DNA of 64,000 bases. Source: Warburgia ugandensis (Eukaryota; Streptophyta; Magnoliopsida; Canellales; Canellaceae). The stretch is taken from assembly GCA_035236585.1 (NCBI GenBank), contig CP141137.1, positions 48,196,057-48,260,056 of the forward strand. Reading direction: 5' to 3'. The notes below the pieces were generated by a model. That model was not told the DNA's origin and made no database searches. It worked only from the letters and a program-made list of their open reading frames with translations. Shown piece by piece: positions 10,761 through 26,124 of this stretch (position 1 is its first letter; every line of letters starts with the position of its first letter). Made by a program: the position numbers and the translations under genes.

Positions 10761-11760
10761 ATATGTTCCCTAGATGAAATCTTCTACATCTAGGACAAGG
10801 TCTCCTATTTTGTCCTAATGCATTGTTCCCCAGATTTCTTTGGGGCTTGAAGTTGTTCATGGGTCTTTTCGTAGTTTTGAAAGGCCTTGGATTGAAATTT
10901 TCCACTCCATCAAACTTAGTTGTCTGGTTTTTCTTGAAGTACTCTTCAAATTTAGAGGCCATTTCTATGCATTTTTCCAGAGTTGTGGGTTTTGTACCCA
11001 AGACTTTAGCTCTCAATTCCGGTTGTAGTCCTTTCAAGAATCGACCAGTTGTTTGCCTATCTATGCCACAGATGTTTGGTGCAAACCTTTTCAACTAAAT
11101 AAATTTGTTCTCATAATATACAATCAAGAGGTTCCCTTGCTGTAGATCCAAAAATTCCTTTTCCTTCATTACTTGCACATGAAGGGGAAAGTATTAATTG
11201 TTAAATACTTCCTTGATTTCTTCTCATGTAATTTCTTCTTGATTGGGAAATAAATTCCTTTTTGCTTATTGCCACCAAAGTACTGCTTCTTGTTTCAATA
11301 TATAGGTGGCTAGTTTGACCTTTACTTCAACATGTGTCCTCAATACATCAAAAGTCTTTTCTACTTCAAATATCCACTCCTTTGCCTTTTCAACATCACC
11401 CTTGCATGTAAAGACTAAGACCATTTTCTAAAATCTTTCCACCATCTTCTCTATTTTCTCAGTGTATGCGAAGAACAACCAATTACTTCACTTGGTGTAG
11501 GTGAGTTATGATCCTCTATTGGTGTTGAAGTATTCTACCTTTGTACCGGTGTGATAGGTCCTACTTTAGGTTGAACTTGAGCTAGGGTACTTGATACTTC
11601 GACAAGTGGTAGTGGTGCCTAAGGTTGTTGTATATGAAGAAGATGACCCTCAAAGCACTATCATTATTATTTCTTCAACATTCTTTCCTTGTGATGAATT
11701 CTCCATGTTTGAATCACTAATCCTATGGGTCGTCTACTTAGTTGTTCTCTTAGGTGGCAT
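10761..11760 (-). pseudogene. gag: Ty3/gypsy gag relic, copy 2
   Basis: Collinear with the relic at 1748-2745, with the same in-frame stops. The longest stop-free part is 10756-11094, starting from a TTG directly after a TAG. It runs through FLKGLQPELRAKVLG to CPRCRRFHLG, then reads into the TRIM-like LTR and stops. The shared stops show the gene was dead before the unit was amplified. Confidence 0.85.
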
Positions 11761-14700
11761 GTGCTCATAAACCAAAATTTCTATATAAGTCATCTACTTA
11801 ACTAATTCTATTCTAACCTATATTTGGATTGTCATCTTTTTATTAAACATATTGAGGGCTTCAAGTGACTAGATGAACAACTCTGATACCAATTGTGATG
11901 ACTCCGCTTTTTCAAACACATTTTTATAAATGTCTTCAAAGGTACAACCCTTATTTATGAAATTTTTTGAAAACTAAATAGCAGAAAAGTGTTTTCTTTG
12001 AAATTGATTTGTAAAAACCCTAATGTCAGTTTAACTCTCTTGCTATACATACATTTTTGTATAAAAATAAATTTTCATTAAAGAACAATAAAAATACATT
12101 TATTTGAAATAGGATCCATCCGATGGTTTACATATACAGCCCCTATATTATTACATCAATTGTCCAAAGTACACAATCCAAACCACTAATTACTTATTAC
12201 AAACTTCTCAAAGGGAAATACCCTAATCAGTAATATGGCGGTTGAAAACCTCGAGTTGCGAGCTTCCACTCCTCTTTATCTGTATTTGAGATTTTGTAAA
12301 CATTCAAACATTTACAATATCTCAAGAAGATTTGCTTAGTAGGGGATTCATTTAACATTCAATCATAAACTATATCCATGAAACAATTAAATTTCAATAT
12401 ATAACATCCGATTCAGCTTAACTTCCCAAATTGAAGCCTTATACGTATATACTATATACAAGTAAATCCATTAGAATTGTGAATATAGTCAATAATGTCA
12501 ATAGTAAATCATTCCCAAACTTTACTGGCTTCACTATCAACACCTTGCACTATAAGGGGATCAATATTCATAATCAACACCTTCCACTATAGGGGTCAAT
12601 ATTCAGCCGCCTTTACATTGGGAATTATCCCTTCATGGGAATATCAATAATAAACATATATTGAGAATTTCATCATGCATCACATAAGGCATCTCATTAT
12701 GCCAATCTCATATGCACCATAATGCAAAATATATAAAGGACTACTATGCTGTAGTCTCAATCCACACTAGTGCGCTTAGATGATTGCCTAAATACTCCAC
12801 TGATACCATGGTGGAAATACATTATGTCACTGTGTATATGGGGAGACAGGACTTTCATAGTGGTGGCCTTCCCATAATTGCCCCACTCGACTTTTAGCTT
12901 CTCTTAGGGCATGGTATCCATAACATCATCAATTTCGAAAAGGTGGTCGCCAAACCCTTATAACTCTCTTAGCATAGTATCCTCAGGCTTTTGCCTGTCT
13001 AAAATAAAACCACAAGCCTCCATACTTGTATGGAAAATAAGGATTTTGCTAGTAGACAATTTGTCTGATTATATAAGGATTGTAACAATATCTTTTTCCT
13101 TTATTGATTTGGTGTTCAAGTACTAAGGTTGAATTTCTCAATTTATCTTCATATAATTCCAAACTTCACTTAAACAATAATTGAATAATTCTAAGCTTAT
13201 CATCATCATTTGTTGCATTATAAACATTCTAAGGTATTTAAGAATATTCTATTTGAATTATTCAGCTTCTATAAATCTCATAATAAGATTAGGTATCAAA
13301 CATAGATCTTTTAAAGGAATGCATTCTTAAGGTCCACCTACCTCAAATATGATAATTCCACTCCTTAAGATACGTAACAATCTTGATTGACGATTTATCT
13401 GTATCTATCAAATCATATATGTATAATGTCATCAATTAATTCCACTTTGTACTTCTTATTTGATCTTTTGATCATCCCTAAAGATGATGATTTGGATCTC
13501 TTTCCTTGAATATTTTGATCAAGGGTTTAGATCCTCTAACTCATCTATATTTGATCTCAAATTTGTATCATATTTCAAGGGTTTAATCTCAAATTTCTAA
13601 ATCTATATTTTATTGTCGTTGATCATCATGATCTTGCTTGATCAAAATATTCTTATTTAAAGGTTTGTTTGATTAACAGATCTTAACCTTTGATTGTTAA
13701 TTTATTATCTAAATATTATTATTTAGTTAATTAATGCACAATCAATCTTAATGTTTGTTGATTGATCAATTTTACTTATTTATCTTACCTAAATCTAGAC
13801 AACTCCTTATTTCAAATTTGACTAATGTTTACTAGTTAGGTTCTATTCTAAAAGTAGTTAGTACTATCCTCATGTAAGGAGATGTTTAGATCTCAACAAA
13901 CGTCAATGAAGGCATCGAAAAGTCACTTGGACTTTGGATACCCACCATAACCACGATGTTCAAAATCCACTAAAGTGCAATAGATCTTATCTTTCTAAAT
14001 GGGTCCTATGAGCTCTTTTACCCTAAGTCCCTTTTCTACTTAGTTTTAAGCTTATATCCAAGAACTCTGATCATGACATTCAAAGATGTTGATTAATTCC
14101 TAGGTGGGCCAAGGATATGGTGATGAAATCCATTCCTTATCTTATAAGAGTTACCGCAGCCCTTACTAGCATTAATTTCATTTATCATAGTGTTGTAACT
14201 GTTCAAAAGTGTAAATCTAATTTCAGATTAATCAATTTTTGAATAACTGATAATTTTCTAAGTAAATTTCCCATTCTTACATATCATACTAAATTTAACC
14301 ATTAATTTAATCTAACAAATATATCTACAATTACATCAGATGCAAATATACTAAAATTTAACAAAATCAATAATCATAATGCATATCTAAAGTTCCTATG
14401 TTGATCCAACGGCTAGATCTAATTTTGATTCATTAGATCTATGGTTTTGATCACATCAAGAGCTCATATCATAATTTCCATCATCTATGTAAGATCTAAC
14501 CCATTAATTCACATTATCTCATCACTATATCATATATTTATTCAAATCAGATGGTCTGATCATCTTTGATCTAGCTAATCAAAGATATTAATAAGGTTTT
14601 TGGCTATGGATCAACATAAACAGTGCTCAAATCTTAAATTTTATCATTTCAATAGATTCTACTCTTCAATACAAATCCAACAAATCTTTTTGATCTCAAT

Positions 14701-15427
14701 TTGGAGTTGTATTGAGGTTAGAATTGAAATTTGAAGTTTTCAGATAATTTCAATGATCCAGATTGAATTTGGAAATGAGGATGCGAAAATGGGATGTGCA
14801 CATGTTCCTATATCCGGATGCTAAGTGCATCATGGTTGGATCACAGCCACATTACATGCTCATCGTGCGAGCAGAGATGCACCCTTAGAGAGCATTTCTA
14901 TTGTGCACTCTCGAATCGTGTCTTCCATGCATTCATCTGGAGATCAGTGAGACGGTCTGATCTAGATTATTAGATCACCCTTCTCCAAATCAATGGTCAA
15001 GAAGAAAATGAAATTTAATTGTAACAACCTTTCCTAGGTTTTTGGGCCCCAAGAATTCATTGGACGGCTCATATTTTCCAATTTGAGTCATCCTTGATGG
15101 GTCTTTCATCATGGATTATCCATACTGATTTCACTGGTGAATCTCATTGAAAAACCAGTTCAGTGAACCCAAATCATAAAGTAAATTGTCAGAAATGAAA
15201 AAGGGAAGAGGGGAAATGGAAATGAAATTGTTCCAAATAGATTGAACAGATCAGATCATGAAAATAATGACTAAAATTGGCTATCTAATTGCAAAATAGT
15301 GACAGGGTGGAAACCCTAGGTCGTCGAGGATGACACATCCGTGGACGAGCGGCGATATTGAACTAGGGTTCATCTGTTGGGCACATTTGGGGACATGCTT
15401 CCATTGAAGAGAGATGAGAGAGAAAAA

Positions 15428-15533
<106 letters not shown>

Positions 15534-15999
15534 CGAGGAATGAAAAATGAGAATAGCTGAGGAGTCTTGGTAGAAATTTATGAATATTTTTGTCAAACGT
15601 TTTGAGCATTTATTGGCAAATTTTTGATTTCTAATTAATTTTTATATTTTATAATTTAATCCACTAAAAATTATTTTATGGTAGTAGAAATTCCACTACC
15701 TCCATTATCAGCTGGGTGCTAGCGATTCATGCCTTACATCATTGCTAACTCCACATTTTTACCTAGCTTTGTGGGTCCCACAAAAGGTAAAATTACCATT
15801 TTGTCCTTTTAATTCTAAAAATTGAGAAAAGTACAATTTTTTCATGCAAACTTTGTTTTTAGTGTGTTTATAGTCATTGGAGTTGATTTTTTGAGTACAT
15901 TCCAAATATCTATGTTTCAACTCCTAATTCTATTTCTATAAAAAGTTGATTTATGAAAACCTAATATTTTAGCCTAATTTTTCAAAAATATCAACTCAT

Positions 16000-16151
16000 A
16001 TTATATATTGTTCAAGGCATAGAAACATCCTCTTGCAAAAAATGCAAGGTAAGGCTATCTACTACAGGTCCTTGTGATCTGCCCCTTCCCTGGACCCTGC
16101 ATAGGCAGGAGCTTCGTGCACTAGGACTGCCCTTTATTATATATTGTTCAA
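16000..16151 (+). mobile_element. 5'-truncated SINE with 16-bp target duplication, copy 2
   Basis: Body 16016-16135 between the same 16-bp direct repeats. It reads CTACAGGTCC and ATCTGCCCC where copy 1 has CTACAGTCC and ATCTCGCTC. Confidence 0.75.
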
Positions 16152-16180
16152 ATATAACTGCAAAAATTGGCGGTATTACA

Positions 16181-17075
16181 AATTTGTGTGAAACATTATT
16201 TATTGTATTGTTAATTAGTGAATTTAAAGTCATGAAAAAAAAATGAGTTTAAGGACTTTGAAATTCATTTTCTAAAAAGTGATGTCAAAAGTTTTAGCTT
16301 TCAAAGTCATTTTCTAAAAACTACTTTAAAAGTCCTTTGTTTATAAAAGGCCTAAGTCATCTCATTTTTTCCTGTATCCCATGTTTATGTTCTTTATCTC
16401 ACGGGTGGCATGACGGCCTTCTCTCTTTGTCCTGTTTCCCTTCATGTTTTTCATTTTTGATATTTTGATTGTTTGTGGCATGAAAAAAATTGTAAGTAAA
16501 TCAAAACCTCCTTTTTATCATGAATGACTTTCTTGTTACCTACTCACTTTGTTTGCATTTTGTAGATCAAGTGAGTTTATCGCTACAAATGATGGGGTAA
16601 GAAGTGTGTTAGATCCTTGTGATTTTGGCAACATTTACATGATTTCATTATAAACAACAACTACTTCTCTCTCTAACCCTCATTATTGGAGAAAGAAAGA
16701 ACATTATGATTTGTGGTTCTAACCAAAAATTAATGTTTGATGAAAAGAAATGGTACCATCAAGTTTGTTGAGAAAGTTGCAACTTAAAGCTTTACCCTCT
16801 CCCCCCCTAGAGTGATGTCAACTAGATATTAGGGGGCCAGATTTTGATGAGATCGTTCCAAAGCTCTTTCATTATGATCTTGTATTAATAAGATCTAATA
16901 ATATGCACATTTGATATATGTAATAAAAGGATGATAAATGGAGAGTTATTCTAAAAAATACTTCAATTTCTTTGTTCATGTGTTTATTTATATATGTATG
17001 CATGTGTGTAAAGAATGCATGAATCAACATTGACTATCATAAAAAATTGGTTTTATTGTATATTTTTGTGAGATA
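16181..17075. other. AT-rich host segment with AAAGTC repeats, copy 2
   Basis: As at 7145-8037. No gene recognised. Confidence 0.6.
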
Positions 17076-18110
17076 CACTACTACAATTAGGGGTTTATAA
17101 GATGGCAAAAAATGGCTATATAAGAAGCTCAAAAAACTATCTTATACTAGGCCACCTTATAAAATGAAAATAAATATAATATAGTTCCTAAAACCATATT
17201 ATATTAAAACTACTATAAGACTATTTATGAATAACCATCTTATATAGCTTAACTTTTATAAGATGGTTTCAAAAAACCCACCTTATAAATATGAAAAATA
17301 TGGGATGATTTTTCAAAAATCGTCATAGAAGTCTGAGTAATATAGGATGGTTTTTTAAAAATCATCTTATATATTATTAAGTTTTATAATATAGGACCAT
17401 CCTATATTAGTCAGCTTTACAGGATGGTTTTCAAAAAGCATCCCATATTTCATAGTAATATAGGATGGTCCTATAAAGCTGACTAATATAGTATGGTTTT
17501 TGAAAACAGTCCTATAAAGTACTACTATGGGAAGATTTTTGAAAAACCATCCTATAAAACTAACTAAAAAATTGTCCTATATTACTATGAAAAACTCTAT
17601 AATATAGGATAGTTTTTCCAAAACCATCCTATATTACTTATATTTCTACAATTGTGTGCACCTTTGTTGGTTTCTATTTATACATTCTTCCCGTGTTTCT
17701 AAAGTTCAACACTTCATCTATGGAGGTTGCACATGATTTTACAAAATAAATTCATACACATTCAATACTTCCAACATTCCACATTGAAATTCTTCATACA
17801 CACTTCTTAGTGAAATAGAGAAAGCATACACAGACTTAAATTTAAAAAGAAGGAATACATGCATCCTAGTAGTGCAATTGTAAATTATATTTCAGTGATA
17901 AAATTATTTTATTTTCAATAACATCAGATATTTACAAATTAAAAGTAATAAGATATTCAGTCCATTTCATTCCAATGGCATCTCTATCTTATTGGGAGTA
18001 ACTTTTGCTACCGAAATCAACTTGTAAGATAACAAATTTTAAATCAATTGAGATATTAATGTTGGCGTCATTTAAGAGATGTAGAAAACTATAAGAATTA
18101 TAATCAGTTT

Positions 18111-19118
18111 CAAACATTTAGAATAATTAACAAATCAAAAAATCATGAACATAGTTAGAAAAAATGCATGGTACTATTATTATTAACATGTACATTTACA
18201 ACAATCATACTTCAAGCAGGTATTTGGATGCTTTTCTGAATGACACTTGAAAATCTAAAACAAGAGTCTTCTTAAACTCAATGTCAACTATCTAGAATGA
18301 TAAATTTTAAACATTCACAACCATTAACAAATAATAAAATTAAGTATATAGTAAAAACTGCATGGTATTGTTACTATTCTTGAAAACAGCTATAACAAAC
18401 ATACCTCAAACAAGTATTTGGATGCCTTTCTAGATGAAACTTGAAAATCTAACACATAAGTCTTCTTAAACTCAATGTATACTATCTATAATGATCAATT
18501 TCTAGCATTTACAGCCATTAAAGAACCAGAAAATCATGAACAAAGTTAAAAATGCGTGATACTATTACTATTCAAATAGACGCTATAACAATCGTACTAC
18601 AAGTAATGATTTGGATGCCTTTTTGAATGAAACTTGAAAATCTAAAATATAGGTCATCTTAAAATTAATGTACACTATTTAGAATGATTAATTTCAAATA
18701 TTTACAACCTTTAACAAATAAAAAAATCTTGCACATACTAAAAAACGCATGATACCATAACTATTTACATAGGTAGATACAATAAGCATATTTTAAGCAA
18801 GTATTTGAATGTCTTTTTGAATGAAAATTGAAAATATAAAATATGGGCCTTCTTAAACTAAATGCTCACTATCTAGAATGATAAATTTCAAACATTTACA
18901 ACCATTAACAAATTAAAAAATCACATATATAGTAAAAAAATGCATGGTACTGTAACTATTCACGCAAACAAGCATACAACAAGCATACTTTAAGCAAGTA
19001 TTTAGATGTCTTTTGGAATGAATCTTGAAAATCTAACACATGGATCTTCTTAGAATCAATGTATTTTAACTAAAACAATCAATTTCAAACATTTACAACC
19101 ATTACAGAAGCAGAAAAT
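18111..19118. repeat. ~195-bp minisatellite, copy 2
   Basis: Five monomers, collinear with the other blocks. Confidence 0.9.
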
Positions 19119-19295
19119 TAAGAAAAAAAAGAGAGATATAACCTAATGAGAGAAAACTGATCACGAAGTGTCTGAGGGGAGGTATGTGTTTGGTCTCTCC
19201 ACTCCTCCTCCTCCTCCTCCTCCTATTCTTATTCTTCCTCTTCCTCTTCTTTTCTCAAGGGTTTTAGGTTTGAAAATTTCATGGGGGTAGGGGAG

Positions 19296-19373
19296 TCCTC
19301 CTCCTCCTCCTCTTCTTCTTCTTCTTCTTCTTCTTCTTCTTCTTCTTCTTCTTCTTCTTCTTCTTCTTCTTCT
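19296..19373. repeat. (TCC)n(TTC)n tract, 78 bp
   Basis: Triplet microsatellite, longer than its counterparts at 10255 and 46469. Confidence 0.97.
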
Positions 19374-19526
19374 CATCTTTCTCTCCTTATCTCTCTTTCA
19401 CCTCTCGACATCCTCCTCCTTCTCTTCTTCTTTTCCTTAAGGGTTTTGGTTTGAAAATTTCGTGGGAGAAGGGGGCACTTGCGGTTAGGCGTCCACCACC
19501 AGGTCAGAGGTTGGCTCTGATAACAC

Positions 19527-19819
19527 TGTAACAACCAAGATCTATCCACAAGATGCCTTGAGGGTGGGCTAAGATGGCTTGAGGGGGAGGCCCCAAGAAA
19601 GTCTGAGGTCAGGCCCAAGATAGGTTGAGGGGATGAAGGTGGGGAGGGACTGAGAGTGAGTCCCACATCGCTAAGGGGAAAGTGACTGGGCAATTGATAA
19701 AGGTTCAGAGAACTCTAACAGTAACAACGCAGTTTCCCTGGGTAATTGGGGAAGAACAAAACCATGGGGGCTATGCCCAAAGCGGACAATATTGTTACTG
19801 TCGAACCTGGGCTATTACA
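19527..19819 (-). repeat. TRIM-like short LTR (293 bp), copy 3
   Basis: Near-identical to the LTR at 10468-10760. Confidence 0.75.
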
Positions 19820-20820
19820 ATATGTTCCCTAGATGAAATCTTCTACATCTAGGACAAGGTCTCCTATTTTGTCCTAATGCATTGTTCCCCTGATTTCTTT
19901 GGGGCTTGAAGTTGTTCATGGGTCTTTTCGTAGTTTTGAAAGGCCTTGGATTGAAATTTTCCACTCCATCAAACTTAGTTGTCTGGTTTTTCTTGAAGTA
20001 CTCTTCAAATTTAGAGGCCATTTCTATGCATTTTTCCAGAGTTGTGGGTTTTGTACCCAAGACTTTAGCTCTCAATTCCGGTTGTAGTCCTTTCAAGAAT
20101 CGACCAGTTGTTTGCCTATCTATGCCACGTATGTTTGGTGCAAACCTTTTCAACTAAATAAATTTGTTCTCATAATATACAATCAAGAGGTTCCCTTCTT
20201 TGTAGATCCAAAAATTCCTTTTCCTTCATTACTTGCACATGAAGGGGAAAGTATTAATTGTTAAATACTTCCTTGATTTCTTCTCATGTAATTTCTTCTT
20301 GATTGGGAAATAAATTCCTTTTTGCTTATTGCCACCAAAGTACTGCTTCTTGTTTCAATATATAGGTGGCTAGTTTGACCTTTACTTCAACATGTGTCCT
20401 CAATACATCAAAAGTCTTTTCTACTTCAAATATCCACTCCTTTGCCTTTTCAACATCACCCTTGCATGTAAAGACTAAGACCATTTTCTAAAATCTTTCC
20501 ACCATCTTCTCTATTTTCTCAGGTGTATGCGAAGAACAACCAATTACTTCACTTGGTGTAGGTGAGTTATGATCCTCTATTGGTGTTGAAGTATTCTACC
20601 TTTGTACTGGTGTGATAGGTCCTACTTTAGGTTGAACTTGAGCTAGGGTACTTGATACTTCGACAAGTGGTAGTGGTGCCTAAGGTTGTTGTATATGAAG
20701 AAGATGACCCCTCAGCACTATCATTATTATTTCTTCAACATTCTTTCCTTGTGATGAATTCTCCATGTTTGAATCACTAATCCTATGGGTCGTCTACTTA
20801 GTTGTTCTCTTAGGTGGCAT
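19820..20820 (-). pseudogene. gag: Ty3/gypsy gag relic, copy 3
   Basis: Same inactivating stops as the other copies. Single-base variants include one changing the Cys in NICGID to Arg, at a CAG on the plus strand (CACAGATG against CACGTATG). Confidence 0.85.
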
Positions 20821-23800
20821 GTGCTCATAAACCAAAATTTCTATATAAGTCATCTACTTAACTAATTCTATTCTAACCTATATTTGGATTGTCATCTTTT
20901 TATTAAACATATTGAGGGCTTCAAGTGACTAGATGAACAACTCTGATACCAATTGTGATGACCCCAGTTTTCAAACACATTTTTATAAATGTCTTCAAAG
21001 GTACAACCCTTATTTATGAAATTTTTTGAAAACTAAATAGCAGAAAAGTGTTTTCTTTGAAATTGATTTGTAAAAACCCTAATGTCAGTTTAACTCTCTT
21101 GCTATACATACATTTTTGTATAAAAATAAATTTTCATTAAAGAACAATAAAAATACATTTATTTGAAATAGGATCCATCCGATGGTTTACATATACAGCC
21201 CCTATATTATTACATCAATTGTCCAAAGTACACAATCCAAACCACTAATTACTTATTACAAACTTCTCAAAGGGAAATACCCTAATCAGTAATATGGCGG
21301 TTGAAAACCTCGAGTTGCGAGCTTCCACTCCTCTTTATCTGTATTTGAGATTTTGTAAACATTCAAACATTTACAATATCTCAGTAAGATTTGCTTAGTA
21401 GGGGATTCATTTAACATTCAATCATAAACTATATCCATGAAACAATTAAATTTCAATATATAACATCTGATTCAGTTAACTTCCCAAATTGAAGCCTTAT
21501 ACGTATATACTATATACAAGTAAATCCATTAGAATTGTGAATATAGTCAATAATGTCAATAGTAAATCATTCCCAAACTTTACTGGCTTCACTATCAACA
21601 CCTTGCACTATAAGGGGATCAATATTCATAATCAACACCTTCCACTATAGGGGTCAATATTCAGCCAGTCTTTACATTGGGAATTATCCCTTCATGGGAA
21701 TATCAATAATAAACATATATTGAGAATTTCATCATGCATCACATAAGGCATCTCATTATGCCAATCTCATATGCACCATAATGCAAAATATATAAAGGAC
21801 TACTATGCTGTAGTCTCAATCCACACTAGTGCGCTTAGATGATTGCCTAAATACTCCACTGATACCATGGTGGAAATACATTATGTCACTGTGTATATGG
21901 GGAGACAGGACTTTCATAGTGGTGGCCTTCCCATAATTGCCCCACTCGACTTTTAGCTTCTCTTAGGGCATGGTATCCATAACATCATCAATTTCGAAAA
22001 GGTGGTCGCCAAACCCTTATAACTCTCTTAGCATAGTATCCTCAGGCTTTTGCCTGTCTAAAATAAAACCACAAGCCTCCATACTTGTATGGAAAATAAG
22101 GATTTTGCTAGTAGACAATTTGTCTGATTATATAAGGATTGTAACAATATCTTTTTCCTTTATTGATTTGGTGTTCAAGTACTAAGGTTGAATTTCTCAA
22201 TTTATCTTCATATAATTCCAAACTTCACTTAAACAATAATTGAATAATTCTAAGCTTATCATCATCATTTGTTGCATTATAAACATTCTAAGGTATTTAA
22301 GAATATTCTATTTGAATTATTCAGCTTCTATAAATCTCATAATAAGATTAGGTATCAAACATAGATCTTTTAAAGGAATGCATTCTTAAGGTCCACCTAC
22401 CTCAAATATGATAATTCCACTCCTTAAGATACGTAACAATCTTGATTGACGTACGATTGATGTATCTATCAAATCATATATGTATAATGTCATCAATTAA
22501 TTCCACTTTGTACTTCTTATTTGATCTTTTGATCATCCCTAAAGATGATGATTTGGATCTCTTTCCTTGAATATTTTGATCAAGGGTTTAGATCCTCTAA
22601 CTCATCTATATTTGATCTCAAATTTGTATCATATTTCAAGGGTTTAATCTCAAATTTCTAAATCTATATTTTATTGTCGTTGATCATCATGATCTTGCTT
22701 GATCAAAATATTCTTATTTAAAGGTTTGTTTGATTAACAGATCTTAACCTTTGATTGTTAATTTATTATCTAAATATTATTATTTAGTTAATTAATGCAC
22801 AATCAATCTTAATGTTTGTTGATTGATCAATTTTACTTATTTATCTTACCTAAATCTAGACAACTCCTTATTTCAAATTTGACTAATGTTTACTAGTTAG
22901 GTTCTATTCTAAAAGTAGTTAGTACTATCCTCATGTAAGGAGATGTTTAGATCTCAACAAACGTCAATGAAGGCATCGAAAAGTCACTTGGACTTTGGAT
23001 ACCCACCATAACCACGATGTTCAAAATCCACTAAAGTGCAATAGATCTTATCTTTCTAAATGGGTCCTATGAGCTCTTTTACCCTAAGTCCCTTTTCTAC
23101 TTAGTTTTAAGCTTATATCCAAGAACTCTGATCATGACATTCAAAGATGTTGATTAATTCCTAGGTGGGCCAAGGATATGGTGATGAAATCCATTCCTTA
23201 TCTTATAAGAGTTACCGCAGGCCCTTACTAGCATTAATTTCATTTATCATAGTGTTGTAACTGTTCAAAAGTGTAAATCTAATTTCAGATTAATCAATTT
23301 TTGAATAACTGATAATTTTCTAAGTAAATTTCCCATTCTTACATATCATACTAAATTTAACCATTAATTTAATCTAACAAATATATCTACAATTACATCA
23401 GATGCAAATATACTAAAATTTAACAAAATCAATAATCATAATGCATATCTAAAGTTCCTATGTTGATCCAACGGCTAGATCTAATTTTGATTCATTAGAT
23501 CTATGGTTTTGATCACATCAAGAGCTCATATCATAATTTCCATCATCTATGTAAGATCTAACCCATTAATTCACATTATCTCATCACTATATCATATATT
23601 TATTCAAATCGGATGGTCTGATCATCTTTGATCTAGCTAATCAAAGATATTAATAAGGTTTTTGGCTATGGATCAACATAAACAGTGCTCAAATCTTAAA
23701 TTTTATCATTTCAATAGATTCTACTCTTCAATACAAATCCAACAAATCTTTTTGATCTCAATTTGGAGTTGTATTGAGGTTAGAATTGAAATTTGAAGTT

Positions 23801-24475
23801 TTCAGTTAATTTCAATGATCCAGTTGAATTTGGAAATGAGGATGCGAAAATGGGATGTGCACATGTTCCTATATCCGGGATGCTAAGTGCATCATGGTTG
23901 GATCACAGCCACATTACATGCTCATCGTGCGAGCAGAGATGCACCCTTAGAGAGCATTTCTATTGTGCACTCTCGAATCGTGTCTTCCATGCATTCATCT
24001 GGAGATCAGTGAGACGGTCTGATCTAGATTATTAGATCACCCTTCTCCAAATCAATGGTCAAGAAGAAAATGAAATTTAATTGTAACAACCTTTCCTAGG
24101 TTTTTGGGCCCCAAGAATTCATTGGACGGCTCATATTTTCCAATTTGAGTCATCCTTGATGGGTCTTTCATCATGGATTATCCATACTGATTTCACTGGT
24201 GAATCTCATTGAAAAACCAGTTCAGTGAACCCAAATCATAAAGTAAATTGTCAGAAATGAAAAAGGGAAGAGGGGAAATGGAAATGAAATTGTTCCAAAT
24301 AGATTGAACAGATCGAGATCATGAAAATAATGACTAAAATTGGCTATCTAATTGCAAAATAGTGACAGGGTGGAAACCCTAGGTCGTCGAGGATGACACA
24401 TCCGTGGACGAGCGGCGATATTGAACTAGGGTTCATCTGTTGGGCACATTTGGGGACATGCTTCCATTGAAGAGA

Positions 24476-24583
<108 letters not shown>

Positions 24584-25049
24584 CGAGGAATGAAAAATGA
24601 GAATAGCTGAGGAGTCTTGGTAGAAATTTATGAATATTTTTGTCAAACGTTTTGAGCATTTATTGGCAAATTTTTGATTTCTAATTAATTTTTATATTTT
24701 ATAATTTAATCCACTAAAAATTATTTTATGGTAGTAGAAATTCCACTACCTCCATTATCAGCTGGGTGCTAGCGATTCATGCCTTACATCATTGCTAACT
24801 CCACATTTTTACCTAGCTTTGTGGGTCCCACAAAAGGTAAAATTACCATTTTGTCCTTTTAATTCTAAAAATTGAGAAAAGTACAATTTTTTCATGCAAA
24901 CTTTGTTTTTAGTGTGTTTATAGTCATTGGAGTTGTATTTTTGAGTACATTCCAAATATCTATGTTTCAACTCCTAATTCTATTTCTATAAAAAGTTGAT
25001 TTATGAAAACCTAATATTTTAGCCTAATTTTTCAAAAATATCAACTCAT

Positions 25050-25201
25050 ATTATATATTGTTCAAGGCATAGAAACATCCTCTTGCAAAAAATGCAAGGT
25101 AAGGCTATCTACTACAGGTCCTTGTGATCTGCCCCTTCCCTGGACCCTGCATAGGCAGGAGCTTCGTGCACTAGGACTGCCCTTTATTATATATTGTTCA
25201 A
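25050..25201 (+). mobile_element. 5'-truncated SINE with 16-bp target duplication, copy 3
   Basis: Body 25066-25185, identical in layout to copy 2. Confidence 0.75.
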
Positions 25202-25230
25202 ATATAACTGCAAAAATTGGCGGTATTACA

Positions 25231-26124
25231 AATTTGTGTGAAACATTATTTATTGTATTGTTAATTAGTGAATTTAAAGTCATGAAAAAAAAATGAGTTT
25301 AAGGACTTTGAAATTCATTTTCTAAAAAGTGATGTCAAAAGTTTTAGCTTTCAAAGTCATTTTCTAAAAACTACTTTAAAAGTCCTTTGTTTATAAAAGG
25401 CCTAAGTCATCTCATTTTTTCCTGTATCCCATGTTTATGTTCTTTATCTCACGGGTGGCATGACGGCCTTCTCTCTTTGTCCTGTTTCCCTTCATGTTTT
25501 TCATTTTTGATATTTTGATTGTTTGTGGCATGAAAAAAATTGTAAGTAAATCAAAACCTCCTTTTTATCATGAATGACTTTCTTGTTACCTACTCACTTT
25601 GTTTGCATTTTGTAGATCAAGTGAGTTTATCGCTACAAATGATGGGGTAAGAAGTGTGTTAGATCCTTGTGATTTTGGCAACATTTACATGATTTCATTA
25701 TAAACAACAACTACTTCTCTCTCTAACCCTCATTATTGGAGAAAGAAAGAACATTATGATTTGTGGTTCTAACCAAAAATTAATGTTTGATGAAAAGAAA
25801 TGGTACCATCAAGTTTGTTGAGAAAGTTGCAACTTAAAGCTTTACCCTCTCCCCCCCTAGAGTGATGTCAACTAGATATTAGGGGGCCAGATTTTGATGA
25901 GATCGTTCCAAAGCTCTTTCATTATGATCTTGTATTAATAAGATCTAATAATATGCACATTTGATATATGTAATAAAAGGATGATAAATGGAGAGTTATT
26001 CTAAAAATACTTCAATTTCTTTGTTCATGTGTTTATTTATATATGTATGCATGTGTGTAAAGAATGCATGAATCAACATTGACTATCATAAAAAATTGGT
26101 TTTATTGTATATTTTTGTGAGATA
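25231..26124. other. AT-rich host segment with AAAGTC repeats, copy 3
   Basis: As at 7145-8037. No gene recognised. Confidence 0.6.

Larger units (their letters stand above)
17076..19477 (+). mobile_element. Left half of a CACTA element, copy 2
   Basis: Terminal repeat at 17076, hairpin-rich subterminal region to about 17640, minisatellite 18111-19118, TC-rich block to the unit border. No right terminus. Confidence 0.8.

Noticed and set aside
10823..11098. Plus-strand frames of 62-91 residues opposite gag
   Set aside because: They are antisense to a recognisable gag relic and have no features of their own.
12911..13126. 71-residue plus-strand frame repeated in four units
   Set aside because: It lies in the non-coding part of the long LTR, starts without context, and is conserved only because the whole unit is duplicated.
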